27,020 nucleotides of DNA from Caldisphaera sp. (GCA_002877855.1 PNIA01000014.1:1-27020); one strand, 5' to 3'; shown: positions 16,245 to 25,096, counted from the stretch's first letter. The notes: generated by a model from the letters alone, not told the origin. Numbers and translations are program-made.

Positions 16245-17069
16245 ATGGTGTCTATGCCTAGAAAAGGAAGAAAAAAAGATAAACACGAAAGCAAAGACAA
16301 GAACTTAAGTAATAATGAAAATAAGAAAACTAATAATAAGGGTAAAAAAAGTAAGAAGCAACCAAAGCTTAGCAATGAAGAATTAGAAAAATTTGTTGAG
16401 GATATATCAAATGAACTCATTGGCAAACTAGGACTAGATCTAATTGGTTTAAACCCAGAGGATATAAAAAATATCGTTGAAGAAGTAATAATTTCTATAT
16501 CGGAGTCTAGAGTTACGAAACCAAGCGAGGAATCCATAATAAAAAAGGTTTTATTATCAAAAGAGCAATTTATGAAAAGCATTGCATCTATTTTATTAGA
16601 AGAAGGAAAAATAAATGATAGAGAAAGGCTAGAGTTTTTGATAGCATACGCCCCTGATATAGCTGGCAAAGCTACTCCTATTTTGTATCAAATAGCTAAA
16701 AAATTAAATGCAAACGATATAATAGAAAGTTTAAGACAGCTTTGGAACATGTATGGTAAACCTACTCCAATAAAATGTCCTAGATGTGGATTTAATTCAG
16801 TTATGCCTGACCTAACCTGTATAATATGCGGGGCTATTCTAGACGAAAAAGAAATTAAAGAAAGTCTGGATTTTCAAAATTCATTAAAAGATCTAACAAG
16901 ACATTACAATACAAGGCTTATAGAGGAAATAATCAACTCTGGTTACGTAATATATGATGGAGAAATTAAACCCCCAAGCCTGTTAGAAAAAGATAGGATA
17001 AGCATAGCAATTCATTTAAATAAAAATGAAAAAGACTATTTAAAAGCATTAATATCTAATCTAGCTTAG
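16245..17069 (+). CDS. Uncharacterised protein with a C-terminal zinc ribbon
   Basis: A 274-residue protein, not recognised. The first 45 residues are almost all Lys, Asn, Asp, Glu and Ser and probably disordered. A helical domain follows (about 45-175), and then a zinc ribbon with Cys178, Cys181, Cys192 and Cys195 (CPRCGFNSVMPDLTCIICG). The last 75 residues are mixed. The basic tail plus zinc ribbon suggests binding to nucleic acid or a large complex, which is inference. ATG at 16245 is used here; ATG at 16254 is an alternative, since a GGTG lies between them. Its 3' end overlaps the convergent gene at 17061 by nine bases. Confidence 0.75.
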   Translation: MVSMPRKGRKKDKHESKDKNLSNNENKKTNNKGKKSKKQPKLSNEELEKFVEDISNELIGKLGLDLIGLNPEDIKNIVEEVIISISESRVTKPSEESIIKKVLLSKEQFMKSIASILLEEGKINDRERLEFLIAYAPDIAGKATPILYQIAKKLNANDIIESLRQLWNMYGKPTPIKCPRCGFNSVMPDLTCIICGAILDEKEIKESLDFQNSLKDLTRHYNTRLIEEIINSGYVIYDGEIKPPSLLEKDRISIAIHLNKNEKDYLKALISNLA

Positions 17070-17909
17070 GAATTCTATATCAATGTTTTCAAGGTTTAGC
17101 TTTTTACATACTTTACAGACATCTTTACTTGAAAATCCTCCACAGATCTTGCACCTATTTGCATTAATAGACCTAAACTTTTGAATAATTTTCTCCGATC
17201 CAAAATCAAGTTCAGGCCTATTACCACCTATTGAGTAAAAGACACTTTTTGATTTAATATATGGATAACACAATGGTTTTACAATAATTTTAGCAATTAT
17301 CTCATATGCAGATAAAGTTTCTCCCTCGATTGATGCAAATGGATAAAATATATTTAATCCGTTAAACTCTAATGTATCATAGGTCTCTGAAATAAAATCT
17401 CTTTGCCCATTTAACAATGAGTCTACCAGAATTAATGATATATCAGTTCTCGTTATAGGTAAAGCAATATTTTCATAACCTATTTCTTTACTTGCTTTAA
17501 TGCTCCATGCTCTTTCAAATCTAATGCATTCCTGCAATGATATATTTTTTAGAGCATCATAATTAAAATTATTTATTTTTATTCCGATAATATCACTTCT
17601 ATCGTTTTTATCAAGCAATCCGATAATATCACTTCTATTATATACATTTGGTACTAATATAACTATTTTTGATTTAAACCTTTTTTCAATCCTAGAAAGC
17701 ATGTTGGCTAAAACTATGGAAGAGCTGGGTGCAAAAAAGGTTATTGGTATTACAATTTTGCTGTTTATATTTAGGATTTTTATCTTACTTATTTCTTTTT
17801 TTACATCTTTTTCTACAGAATTATTTAAGCATTTTGCGCACAAAGCTTCTCCACTATATCTTCTATAATATACAGCCTCTCTTTTTTTGCAGACTGAACA
17901 CAATACCAT
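17061..17909 (-). CDS. TtuA/Ncs6-like protein lacking the PP-loop signature
   Basis: A 282-residue homologue of the tRNA 2-thiolation enzymes TtuA/NcsA, judged by its two zinc fingers. The N-terminal one has Cys4, Cys7, Cys24 and Cys27 (CSVCKKREAVYYRRYSGEAL follows the family closely), and the C-terminal one has Cys253, Cys256, Cys265 and Cys268 (CKICGGFSSKDVCKVC). Between them lies a PP-loop-like fold, but the ATP-binding SGGKDS signature expected near residues 56-64 reads ITFFAPSSS. The segment usually holding CxxCG and GHNLDDEAQT reads CIRFERAW and ALPITRTDIS. It therefore probably does not adenylate or thiolate tRNA alone. A 20-bp direct repeat (17583-17602, 17619-17638) duplicates RSDIIG. 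GGAGAT precedes the ATG. Confidence 0.75.
   Translation of the reverse strand: MVLCSVCKKREAVYYRRYSGEALCAKCLNNSVEKDVKKEISKIKILNINSKIVIPITFFAPSSSIVLANMLSRIEKRFKSKIVILVPNVYNRSDIIGLLDKNDRSDIIGIKINNFNYDALKNISLQECIRFERAWSIKASKEIGYENIALPITRTDISLILVDSLLNGQRDFISETYDTLEFNGLNIFYPFASIEGETLSAYEIIAKIIVKPLCYPYIKSKSVFYSIGGNRPELDFGSEKIIQKFRSINANRCKICGGFSSKDVCKVCKKLNLENIDIEFLS
17583..17638 (-). repeat. 20-bp exact direct repeat in the TtuA-like gene
   Basis: Bases 17583-17602 and 17619-17638 are identical, with a period of 36 bp (12 codons). Both copies encode RSDIIG in the same frame, separated by a short linker. Confidence 0.85.
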
Positions 17910-18052
17910 TTAAAATCTCCATTAATTCTAATAATAATTTAATAATTAAAACTTTTGCAAAAGGGTAAACAATTAATATAAGGTAATACAGAATATATGA
18001 ATAATTAGGGTACTGCAACAAAATAAATTGTGTATTCATATAGGTGATGAAA

Positions 18053-18190
18053 ATGCAAATAATACCATTTAAAATAAGCAAATATAAACCCCTGTTACAA
18101 AAAGTTATATTGCTAAATAGGATTCTTATTATTTACCCTGGCAGAACTTACTTAAATTACACAGACCTAGATAGGCTAGAAAGCTTATGA
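18053..18190 (+). CDS. Small ORF directly before the ribonucleotide reductase gene
   Basis: A 45-codon frame beginning MQIIPFKISKYKPLL and ending TDLDRLESL, with GGTGAT four to five bases before its ATG; an ATG two codons earlier (18047) is in the same frame. The stop is 11 bases before the nrdJ ATG, and the nrdJ ribosome site lies between them. The middle is hydrophobic (VILLNRILIIY) and the end acidic. It is not recognised. The good ribosome site and tight spacing suggest a real leader gene or a translated upstream ORF rather than chance, but its small size leaves doubt. Confidence 0.4.
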   Translation: MQIIPFKISKYKPLLQKVILLNRILIIYPGRTYLNYTDLDRLESL

Positions 18191-18201
18191 AGGTGTGAAA
18201 T

Positions 18202-21200
18202 ATGACTAATAATGAGCTTAAACAATTACAACTAATAAAGGAATCTACTTTTAAGCCAGAGATAGAGAAAGAGGCTAGAAAGCTTCTTTTAAAAGAAATC
18301 TATGAAGATGTAACAAAATGGTATTCTAAGAATGCCCCTAATGGGGGAAGGCTTGCAGATTTACCTCAATGTGTTAAAGATTATTTAGAAGATAAAAGAA
18401 ATGAGCCGTGTGAAGATGATATTGTCTTTACATATAATGCCATAAAGGTCTTACAATCGAGATATATTATAAAAAGTCCTTTTCTTACACCCATGGAAAC
18501 ACCTTCGATGGTTATGAGAAGAGTTGCAGAAGGTTTTTCGTCCAGAGTAGATAAAGAAAGGCTCTACAACTTATTAATCCAAGGTAAATTTATGTTCAAC
18601 TCACCCACGCTATTTAACATGTTTGTTGATGGTGCTAAAGGAGCATTAAGTGCATGCTACGTTACCCCAGTATTTGATAGCATGGAAGGCATACTAGATG
18701 GAGTAAAGACTCAAGCACTAACATTTAAATATGGTGGAGGTCAAGGTTTTAGCTTTTCTGAACTAAGACCTAGAGGAGATATTGTTGCAGGCACAAGTGG
18801 AGTTGCTAGTGGTCCGTTAAGCTTTATGAGGCTTTATGATGTAGCAACAGACGTAGTTAAACAAGGTGGCAAGAGAAGAGGAGCCAATATGGGTATATTG
18901 CATGTATGGCATCCAGACATATATAACCCAGACTATGATCCTTGGCAGGCTTTATCTAATACTCTCCCACCACAGGTAAAGATGTTTATTAAGGCAATAA
19001 GAGACGCTTTCGATCAAATTGAAAAAGATGGTTCATACGAAGTAAATCCGATACTGAGAGAAATGGCAGATAGGCTATCTAAAGATAGCATTTTTGTACC
19101 AGAAGATGCAGGCTTTATACAAGCTAAGAAAAGTCCAATGCAAGACTCATTTTTAACTAACTTTAATATAAGTGTTGGTATAAATGATGCCTTTATGAAA
19201 TCTGTTATAGAAGGTAATGATTGGTGGATGGTAAATCCCAGATACAGCAAAGATAGCGACGGGATTTACAGGATACATTATAGTATTAGTAATGAAACCA
19301 GTCTCGGTAGGATTGGAAAATTAATAAAGGAAAACAAATGGTTGCTAGAAAACCCGTATTTAAATATTTTTGAAGATGTTATGGAAAAAGCCAAATCAAT
19401 AGCCATAAATGATTTAATAGAAGGTAAAAAAGAAGTAGATTTTAGTAAAAGAAATACCAGGGCATGGAAAATTAATGCGAGACTTCTATGGGAAGAGATT
19501 ATAAAATCTGCATGGGAAGGAGGGGATCCTGGACTAATATTTTCTGACAACCACAATAAATGGAATCCAACACCCTGGCTTGGTACAGTTACTGCGACAA
19601 ATCCATGTGTTGTTGGTAACACAAGGGTTCTGACACCATCAGGATTTATAAAAATTGAGGATCTTTATAATAATTTAAAAATCTTGGTACCTAATAATAA
19701 TGTGATGTATTCTGAAAATGTTGAAGAAGATGGAGATAAGTTTGGATATCCATTAAAAATCTTGGTACCTAATAATAATGTGATGTATTCTGAAAATGTT
19801 GAAGAAGATGGAGATAAATCCTTAGCACCTAATGGTAACTCTTTACTTCTTGTAAAAACTAAAGAAAAGGAGCTTAGAATTGATAACCTATCTACTATTG
19901 ATTCATATGTGTGGAAGATAGGTACAAAAAAGGTCTATAAAATTATATTTAATGAAGGGCTTGAACTCGAAGCAACTGGAGACCATAGAGTCCTTACTGA
20001 TAACGGCTTTAAGGAAGTGTTAGAGCTGAAGCCTGGAGATATGGTAAAAGTTGCAAGAATTGATATTGATCAACTTAGTAACTATGGAATAAAGTACTTT
20101 AATGGAGTCAAACTAACAAAGGAGCTTGGATTCATACTCGGTTGGTTAGTTGGCAATGGTTATATAAAGGAAGAATCGAAAAAAGTGAGAGTAGATCTTT
20201 ACTTTAATGCAACAGAAGAATATGTTGCTAAGATGATTATCAACTATATATGGGAAAGCTTTGGTTACAAGCCCAAATTATATAAGAGTAATGGGAAGTT
20301 ATCACTTACTATAAATAATGGGAAGGTTGCTGAAATACTTAAAATGCTTATGAAAGGCGATACAATACCAGAGGTTGTATATAGAGCTAGCCCAGAATTT
20401 GTAAAAGGATTCCTAAGCGGGTTGTTCTCTGTTAATAGCTATGTTGATAATTACGGCACTATAAGACTAAAATCACCAAGAATTGAATTACTAAAAGAAG
20501 TTCAGAAATTACTTACCCTTCTTGGAATTCAATCTACTATAGATGATAACTTAAACACAAAAATCTTAAAGCACCTCAATAGAAATGGCGAAACAAAAGA
20601 ATATAATTCACATAAATATTATGAACTTATGATAAGAAACTATAGCAAAAAGGTATTCGCTGACAAGGTTACTCTTATCAAACACAAACAGGAGAAATTG
20701 ATGGGCACACTTAGCATGATTAGTATGGATAAGCCTTTTGTTACAGTTAAGGAGGTAGTCTATGTTGGCGAAAAGATAGTATATGATACAACAGTACCAA
20801 AATTACATTATTATGTTACCAACTCAATTATTAGTCACAATTGTGGAGAACAACACCTATACCCATTTGAAAGTTGTAATCTAGGCTCCATAGACGTAAG
20901 CAGGTACATAAATAATGGAACATTTGATTTAGAGAGTTTTTCAAAGGATTTGCCAACAATAGTTGACTCTATGGATGCTGTGATAGATTTAAATAAGCAT
21001 CCAGATAGGAGACAAACACTAATAAACTCAATAACCAGAAAAATAGGTCTTGGAATAATGGGGTTAGCAAATGCCCTAGCTCTTTTAGGATATCCTTATG
21101 ATAGTGATGAAGCTGTAGCTTTTACTTTGATAACAACTGCAGCAATAGAAATATATGCATGGAAGAGAAGTTGGGAGCTTGGTGCAAAATTAGGTCATGC

Positions 21201-22419
21201 ACCAGCTTTTGAATGCAAAAGATGGGATTGGAAAGAGATGAAATGTGTTGAAAAAGCCCTGCCAGAAGAAACCCTACCTTTACATACACCTGCTTTACTA
21301 AAGGCAAAAGATGTTATGAAATTTGAGGATAGCTGGTTAAAGGTAAAATACCATGATGTTAAGATACCTGAAGATATAATGAAAAGGCTTTTAGGAGAAA
21401 CTGCTAACAGGATAGAGCAAGATGGATCGATTAAATTAATTAAAGAAGATAGGTTTTATGAGGTTTTAAAGATATTTGGAATAACAAACAATACATTTGA
21501 AGAAATAAGAGATAGGTTTGACATCAACAATAGTAGGCATCTATTAGCATTAGCTTTAATTGATCCAGAAAAGGCATGGGAAGTACTAAAGACCTATGGA
21601 AAGTCTATAGGTGCAAGAGCTCCAAGAAACACTGTAGTAAATACCGTTGCTCCAACAGGTACAATAAGCATAATTTCAGGTACAAGCAGCGGTATAGAAC
21701 CATATTTTGCTTTAGTTTATTTAAGGAGAGTAGCAGTTGGGGAGTTTTGGGAAACAATAGCTATATTCAGAGATAAAATACTGGAGCTTTCAAAGAAATA
21801 TAACCTCTCAGAAGATTTTTTGGAAGGTTTATTTAAGTTGATTTCAAATCATAAAGGGAGCATTAGATGGGCTCTTAATGATATAGAGAAGTTTATTTCT
21901 GAATATAGAATGGAGGATAAGAACGGTAAGATAACGGTTAAGTCTGGGTTCGATTATTCTGCCTTACTTAATGATATAAGAAAACTAGCAAATCTATTCC
22001 CGACAAGCATGGACTTTGATATATGGTATCATGCCTCTCATCAAATAGCGTCTCAAATATATACAGATCAAGCAATAAGCAAGACGATAAATTTGCCAAG
22101 CGATGCAAATTTAGATGCAGTATTTTCCTCTTATTTGATAGCATGGTTGGGTGGATTAAAAGGTGTTACAATATATAGAGATGAGAGTAAGGGAATACAG
22201 GTAATATATTTTGGTGGAGAAGCAAAAAATATTACAATCCAACCTATAAAACCTAAAAAGAAATCAAGAATGATACTAATAAGAAAGGAAATGAAAATTA
22301 GTGATGTTGAGTCTGATAGAAAATTGTCCCAATTGTTTGGATTATCAAAGGATAGCAAAAGCGGAATTGTTAGCGTAAAACCTGATGAAAATAGCACATG
22401 TAAAACATGTGACCTATAA
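18202..22419 (+). CDS. nrdJ: Ribonucleotide reductase, adenosylcobalamin-dependent class II, with intein
   Basis: Reduces ribonucleotides to deoxyribonucleotides for DNA synthesis. The precursor has 1405 residues; removing the intein (residues 469-880) leaves 993, normal for class II enzymes. Family features are FNSPTLFN, LSACYVTP (redox Cys), FKYGGGQGFSFSELRP, the radical-site motif NP-CGEQHLYPFESCNLGS that the intein splits between NP and CGE, NTVAPTGTISIISGTSSGIE, and the C-terminal redox pair CKTC. Class II is inferred from the single-chain pattern and the absence of a small-subunit gene nearby; a cofactor cannot be seen directly. GGTG lies seven bases before the ATG. Signal peptidase follows on the same strand. 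Confidence 0.92.
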   Translation: MTNNELKQLQLIKESTFKPEIEKEARKLLLKEIYEDVTKWYSKNAPNGGRLADLPQCVKDYLEDKRNEPCEDDIVFTYNAIKVLQSRYIIKSPFLTPMETPSMVMRRVAEGFSSRVDKERLYNLLIQGKFMFNSPTLFNMFVDGAKGALSACYVTPVFDSMEGILDGVKTQALTFKYGGGQGFSFSELRPRGDIVAGTSGVASGPLSFMRLYDVATDVVKQGGKRRGANMGILHVWHPDIYNPDYDPWQALSNTLPPQVKMFIKAIRDAFDQIEKDGSYEVNPILREMADRLSKDSIFVPEDAGFIQAKKSPMQDSFLTNFNISVGINDAFMKSVIEGNDWWMVNPRYSKDSDGIYRIHYSISNETSLGRIGKLIKENKWLLENPYLNIFEDVMEKAKSIAINDLIEGKKEVDFSKRNTRAWKINARLLWEEIIKSAWEGGDPGLIFSDNHNKWNPTPWLGTVTATNPCVVGNTRVLTPSGFIKIEDLYNNLKILVPNNNVMYSENVEEDGDKFGYPLKILVPNNNVMYSENVEEDGDKSLAPNGNSLLLVKTKEKELRIDNLSTIDSYVWKIGTKKVYKIIFNEGLELEATGDHRVLTDNGFKEVLELKPGDMVKVARIDIDQLSNYGIKYFNGVKLTKELGFILGWLVGNGYIKEESKKVRVDLYFNATEEYVAKMIINYIWESFGYKPKLYKSNGKLSLTINNGKVAEILKMLMKGDTIPEVVYRASPEFVKGFLSGLFSVNSYVDNYGTIRLKSPRIELLKEVQKLLTLLGIQSTIDDNLNTKILKHLNRNGETKEYNSHKYYELMIRNYSKKVFADKVTLIKHKQEKLMGTLSMISMDKPFVTVKEVVYVGEKIVYDTTVPKLHYYVTNSIISHNCGEQHLYPFESCNLGSIDVSRYINNGTFDLESFSKDLPTIVDSMDAVIDLNKHPDRRQTLINSITRKIGLGIMGLANALALLGYPYDSDEAVAFTLITTAAIEIYAWKRSWELGAKLGHAPAFECKRWDWKEMKCVEKALPEETLPLHTPALLKAKDVMKFEDSWLKVKYHDVKIPEDIMKRLLGETANRIEQDGSIKLIKEDRFYEVLKIFGITNNTFEEIRDRFDINNSRHLLALALIDPEKAWEVLKTYGKSIGARAPRNTVVNTVAPTGTISIISGTSSGIEPYFALVYLRRVAVGEFWETIAIFRDKILELSKKYNLSEDFLEGLFKLISNHKGSIRWALNDIEKFISEYRMEDKNGKITVKSGFDYSALLNDIRKLANLFPTSMDFDIWYHASHQIASQIYTDQAISKTINLPSDANLDAVFSSYLIAWLGGLKGVTIYRDESKGIQVIYFGGEAKNITIQPIKPKKKSRMILIRKEMKISDVESDRKLSQLFGLSKDSKSGIVSVKPDENSTCKTCDL
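19606..20841 (+). mobile_element. Intein in nrdJ with a degenerate LAGLIDADG endonuclease
   Basis: In-frame protein-splicing element of 412 residues. The N-terminal splice block begins CVVGNTRVLTPSGF, the block B motif is ATGDHRV, and the C-terminal end is YYVTNSIISHN, followed by the +1 Cys of CGEQ. All class 1 splicing residues are therefore present (Cys1, Thr-x(2)-His, His-Asn, Cys+1). The two endonuclease repeats read LGWLVGNGYI and FLSGLFSVNSYV. The acidic residue expected in each (GDG and ADG) is Asn, at precursor residues 652 and 745. Between blocks A and B there is an exact 65-bp duplication (26-codon period). Insertion at the NPCGE site is a known intein position in ribonucleotide reductases. 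Confidence 0.9.
19675..19817 (+). repeat. 65-bp exact direct repeat inside the intein
   Basis: Bases 19675-19739 and 19753-19817 are identical, with a period of 78 bp (26 codons) and a 13-bp spacer. The unit encodes LKILVPNNNVMYSENVEE and three or four further residues. It lies in the loop between splicing blocks A and B, a place that tolerates insertions. No substitution separates the copies, so it is recent or maintained by conversion. Confidence 0.92.
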
Positions 22420-22430
22420 TTTTTTAATTT
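22420..22430 (+). terminator. T-run after nrdJ
   Basis: A run of six T residues starts within three bases of the nrdJ stop. It may separate nrdJ from the signal peptidase gene 68 bases downstream. Confidence 0.3.
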
Positions 22431-22487
22431 AAAAAGAAAAGTCTTATTATATGTAAAAACAAAGATAAAAAGGGTGTTCCAGAGAAG

Positions 22488-22982
22488 ATGGGTAAAAAAG
22501 GTTCCAAGAGCGCTGGAAATGTGTTAGTTGCTTCTGTCATAATAATTATTATAGCATTATTATTAATTGGTTACTTCTCTTATGGAGTAACAGCAGTAAT
22601 AGTTGATGGAATAAGCATGAAACCAACGCTGCACAGCGGTGATATAGTGTTTTCGTATAAGGAACCTTATAATAAAATTGATATAGGCAACATAGTCATA
22701 TATAGATATTATGATATGCTTATAATACATAGAGTTATAGGAGAATACTATCATAATGGCATTCTGTGCTTTATTATAAAGGGTGATAATAATCCTGTTC
22801 CAGACCCTGGTTATCCTAACTATTGCGGCTATTATTCTGTAGATGGATTTACAACAGGAGGTGTTCCTTATTGGGAAATTAAAGGAGTTGTTTACACGAT
22901 TAACGGAAACACTCCATTAGTAATACCGTACATAGGATCTATGACACTAGCAATCAGAGGAACAGGAAATGATGTAATATAA
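22488..22982 (+). CDS. Signal peptidase I, archaeal/ER (Sec11) type
   Basis: Cuts signal peptides from proteins exported through Sec. The 164-residue protein has an N-terminal membrane anchor (about residues 12-35). The catalytic Ser43 is in DGISMKPTLHSGD, and His81 in IIHRVIG takes the place of the bacterial lysine, as in Sec11. The acidic residue is in the KGDNNPVPD box (Asp100 or Asp106). A second hydrophobic stretch near the end (about 140-155) could be a membrane re-entry. There is no strong ribosome site, only GAGAAG before the ATG. It ends 11 bases before the convergent topoisomerase gene and follows nrdJ with no obvious functional link. Confidence 0.93.
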   Translation: MGKKGSKSAGNVLVASVIIIIIALLLIGYFSYGVTAVIVDGISMKPTLHSGDIVFSYKEPYNKIDIGNIVIYRYYDMLIIHRVIGEYYHNGILCFIIKGDNNPVPDPGYPNYCGYYSVDGFTTGGVPYWEIKGVVYTINGNTPLVIPYIGSMTLAIRGTGNDVI

Positions 22983-22993
22983 TAAAGTAACCA

Positions 22994-25051
22994 TTAATGT
23001 TTATCTTTAGATAACAAAAACTTTGAAGCTTCTCTTATCCATAAACCAGTTGAACTATTTTTTATTAATTCATTTAATACTTCATTCTCACTTTTTTCAA
23101 TTTTTTTCATTAATAATGACATGTTTTTTTCAATTTTTTTCATAGCTTCATAATGAAATTCGCAAAGGTTCGTATCGTATAGATTATATGAAGCTTCCCT
23201 ATTACAAATTACACATCTTTTCTCAGGCTCTTTAATATTTAGAGAAACAGCCAATTTATCTCCTATTTCTTTATCAGCAAGCTTTTCTTCTATAAGCTTT
23301 ACTAAAAATGACTTAGCTTCATCAATAACCTGATCCCTTGTATATTTTCCGCTTGAAATACCTTCAAGCTTTTCTTCAAAGCTTCTGGTTAATTCTGGAG
23401 ATATTAACTCACTTGATATTGCCTCAATTGCTTTATATAAAGAGTAACCTAAATTTGTTACATAAGTTTTTCCTCCTTTTATAGAAAGATATTTTCTCCT
23501 ATACAGCATCTCAATTATCCTTGCCCTAGTAGCCTTAGTCCCTATGTTTACTTTTTCCATCCATCTTAACAAGGAATACTTGCTTAAGGTCGTATTTGTT
23601 TTCGGCCATATTGTTTTTAATGAGACATTAACAACATATACTTTATCCCCATTTTTTAAAACAGGTATTTCGTTTGCTTTTGGATAGGAAAATGTATAAT
23701 ATTTAAACCATCCTTCGTCTAATATTATTAAACCATCAGCTTTATATTTTCTTTTTAGACCATCTAAAAGCTCTGCATAACTCCTATTAACTACGGCTTG
23801 CTTACCAAAAGCAGCTAAAAATCTTCTTACTATGAGGTCATATATTTTAAACTGGTCTCCATATAGTTTCTTTTTTGGTATTTCCCCTGTAGGATATATA
23901 GCTGGGTGCGCTGGATCTTCTTCCTTTCCTTGTTTTGGGCTCAGATACCCCTTAGTTTCATTTAATATGCTGTTAGTTAAATCCTTATAATAGTTTTGCT
24001 TACCTAATCCATATATTATTTCTTTATAGTTTATAGTTTTAGGTAATTTTTGGCTATTTGTTCTAGGATAACTTATTAGAGCATCTAAATAAAGCTCTTC
24101 TGCAATACCTTGTGTTTTAAATGGCGAAAACCCATATATTCTTGATGCCTCTTTTTGAAGATCACCTAAATTAAAAGCTGGTGGAGGATCAATCTTTTCT
24201 TTAAATTCTTGGTAACTACTGACAGTTAAAATTGGATTGTTATTTAAATAGTTCACAACATCCTTTGCCTGCGAAATATTTTCTGGATACCAATCTTTAG
24301 TCGTTATTTGAAATTTTTTCTCATTAAATTCACCAACAATGTTTATGTTAAATATTGGAATAGGTAAATAAAGATTTATTTCTTCCCACCTTTTTATAGC
24401 CTCTGCCAAAGTAGGGCTTTGTACCCTACCAGCACTCAAAGATATACTCTTCCCTGCAGAGATCTTAAATAATTTCATAAGTAATCTAGATACATTAATC
24501 CCCCAAAGCCAATCCAATTCATGTCTTGCAGAACCTGCATTTACATTATCCATATCAATATTGGTTAACTTATTAAATGCATTAATTATATCGGGTTTTG
24601 TTAAAGTAGAGTATTTCATTCTCATGCCTTTATTTAAGTCTCCAAAGTTCTCAATAATTTTATACCCTATAACGCTACCTTCTATATCATAATCGCATGC
24701 ATTTACATACATATCAGCCTTTGGCAAAATATTTGACATAAGCTGATAATACGGTTTTGTATAATAGGCACTCTTATCAAACTCCCATGTAGGTCTCCAT
24801 ATTATTTTTGTTATAGGTACGCCCTTTCCCCTTGTAGATGGCCCAAACAGATGGCCTGCACTTGGCAATACTAAAATTGTTTCTCCATTTTTATAAACTA
24901 CCCAATAAGGAACCCTATAATAGTTGCATTTATTATATCTCCCTAAAGATCCTAAAGCATCAGCTATCTTTTCAGCTGCTTTTGGCTTTTCTGCAATTAT
25001 TGCCACAAACCTTTTATTTACATTACAATCTGATTTATTATATCTACTCAT
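22994..25051 (-). CDS. topA: Type IA DNA topoisomerase (TopA/topoisomerase III)
   Basis: Relaxes or decatenates DNA by a single-strand passage using an active-site tyrosine. The Toprim domain has AIIAEKPKAAEKIADAL at the start and ACDYDIEGSVIGYKI with the metal-binding acidic residues. The catalytic motif is LISYPRTNSQKLP with Tyr328. Other conserved segments are SAGRVQSPTLAEAIKRWEEI and KVNIGTKATRARIIEML. A C-terminal Cys-rich segment (CVICNREASYNLYDTNLCEFH) could form one zinc finger. The 685-residue length is normal. It is the last gene of the L21e-rpoF-topA cluster, 45 bases after rpoF. The C-terminal region contains a 19-bp repeat (23092-23110, 23125-23143) that duplicates MKKIEK. Confidence 0.95.
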   Translation of the reverse strand: MSRYNKSDCNVNKRFVAIIAEKPKAAEKIADALGSLGRYNKCNYYRVPYWVVYKNGETILVLPSAGHLFGPSTRGKGVPITKIIWRPTWEFDKSAYYTKPYYQLMSNILPKADMYVNACDYDIEGSVIGYKIIENFGDLNKGMRMKYSTLTKPDIINAFNKLTNIDMDNVNAGSARHELDWLWGINVSRLLMKLFKISAGKSISLSAGRVQSPTLAEAIKRWEEINLYLPIPIFNINIVGEFNEKKFQITTKDWYPENISQAKDVVNYLNNNPILTVSSYQEFKEKIDPPPAFNLGDLQKEASRIYGFSPFKTQGIAEELYLDALISYPRTNSQKLPKTINYKEIIYGLGKQNYYKDLTNSILNETKGYLSPKQGKEEDPAHPAIYPTGEIPKKKLYGDQFKIYDLIVRRFLAAFGKQAVVNRSYAELLDGLKRKYKADGLIILDEGWFKYYTFSYPKANEIPVLKNGDKVYVVNVSLKTIWPKTNTTLSKYSLLRWMEKVNIGTKATRARIIEMLYRRKYLSIKGGKTYVTNLGYSLYKAIEAISSELISPELTRSFEEKLEGISSGKYTRDQVIDEAKSFLVKLIEEKLADKEIGDKLAVSLNIKEPEKRCVICNREASYNLYDTNLCEFHYEAMKKIEKNMSLLMKKIEKSENEVLNELIKNSSTGLWIREASKFLLSKDKH
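23092..23143 (-). repeat. 19-bp exact direct repeat near the end of topA
   Basis: Bases 23092-23110 and 23125-23143 are identical, with a period of 33 bp (11 codons). Both encode MKKIEK in frame. The unit is T-rich on the plus strand, so slippage could also explain it. Confidence 0.75.
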
Positions 25052-25096
25052 AGATTTCCATCTTAATTATTGAGCTATAGAAATAAATATATGTTT

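Noticed and set aside
16211..16669. Minus-strand 152-residue ORF opposite the zinc-ribbon gene
   Set aside because: Ser/Phe/Leu-rich low-complexity translation that mirrors the Lys-rich N-terminus on the other strand; no independent promoter or ribosome site.
17863..18081. Minus-strand 72-residue ORF overlapping the TtuA-like gene start and nrdJ leader
   Set aside because: Overlaps the start of a supported gene on the same strand in another frame, and is hydrophobic and low-complexity because of the AT-rich DNA.
19675..19817. Direct repeats as a CRISPR array
   Set aside because: Only two copies, within an open reading frame, with a 13-bp spacer. No array of regularly spaced repeats exists anywhere in the window.
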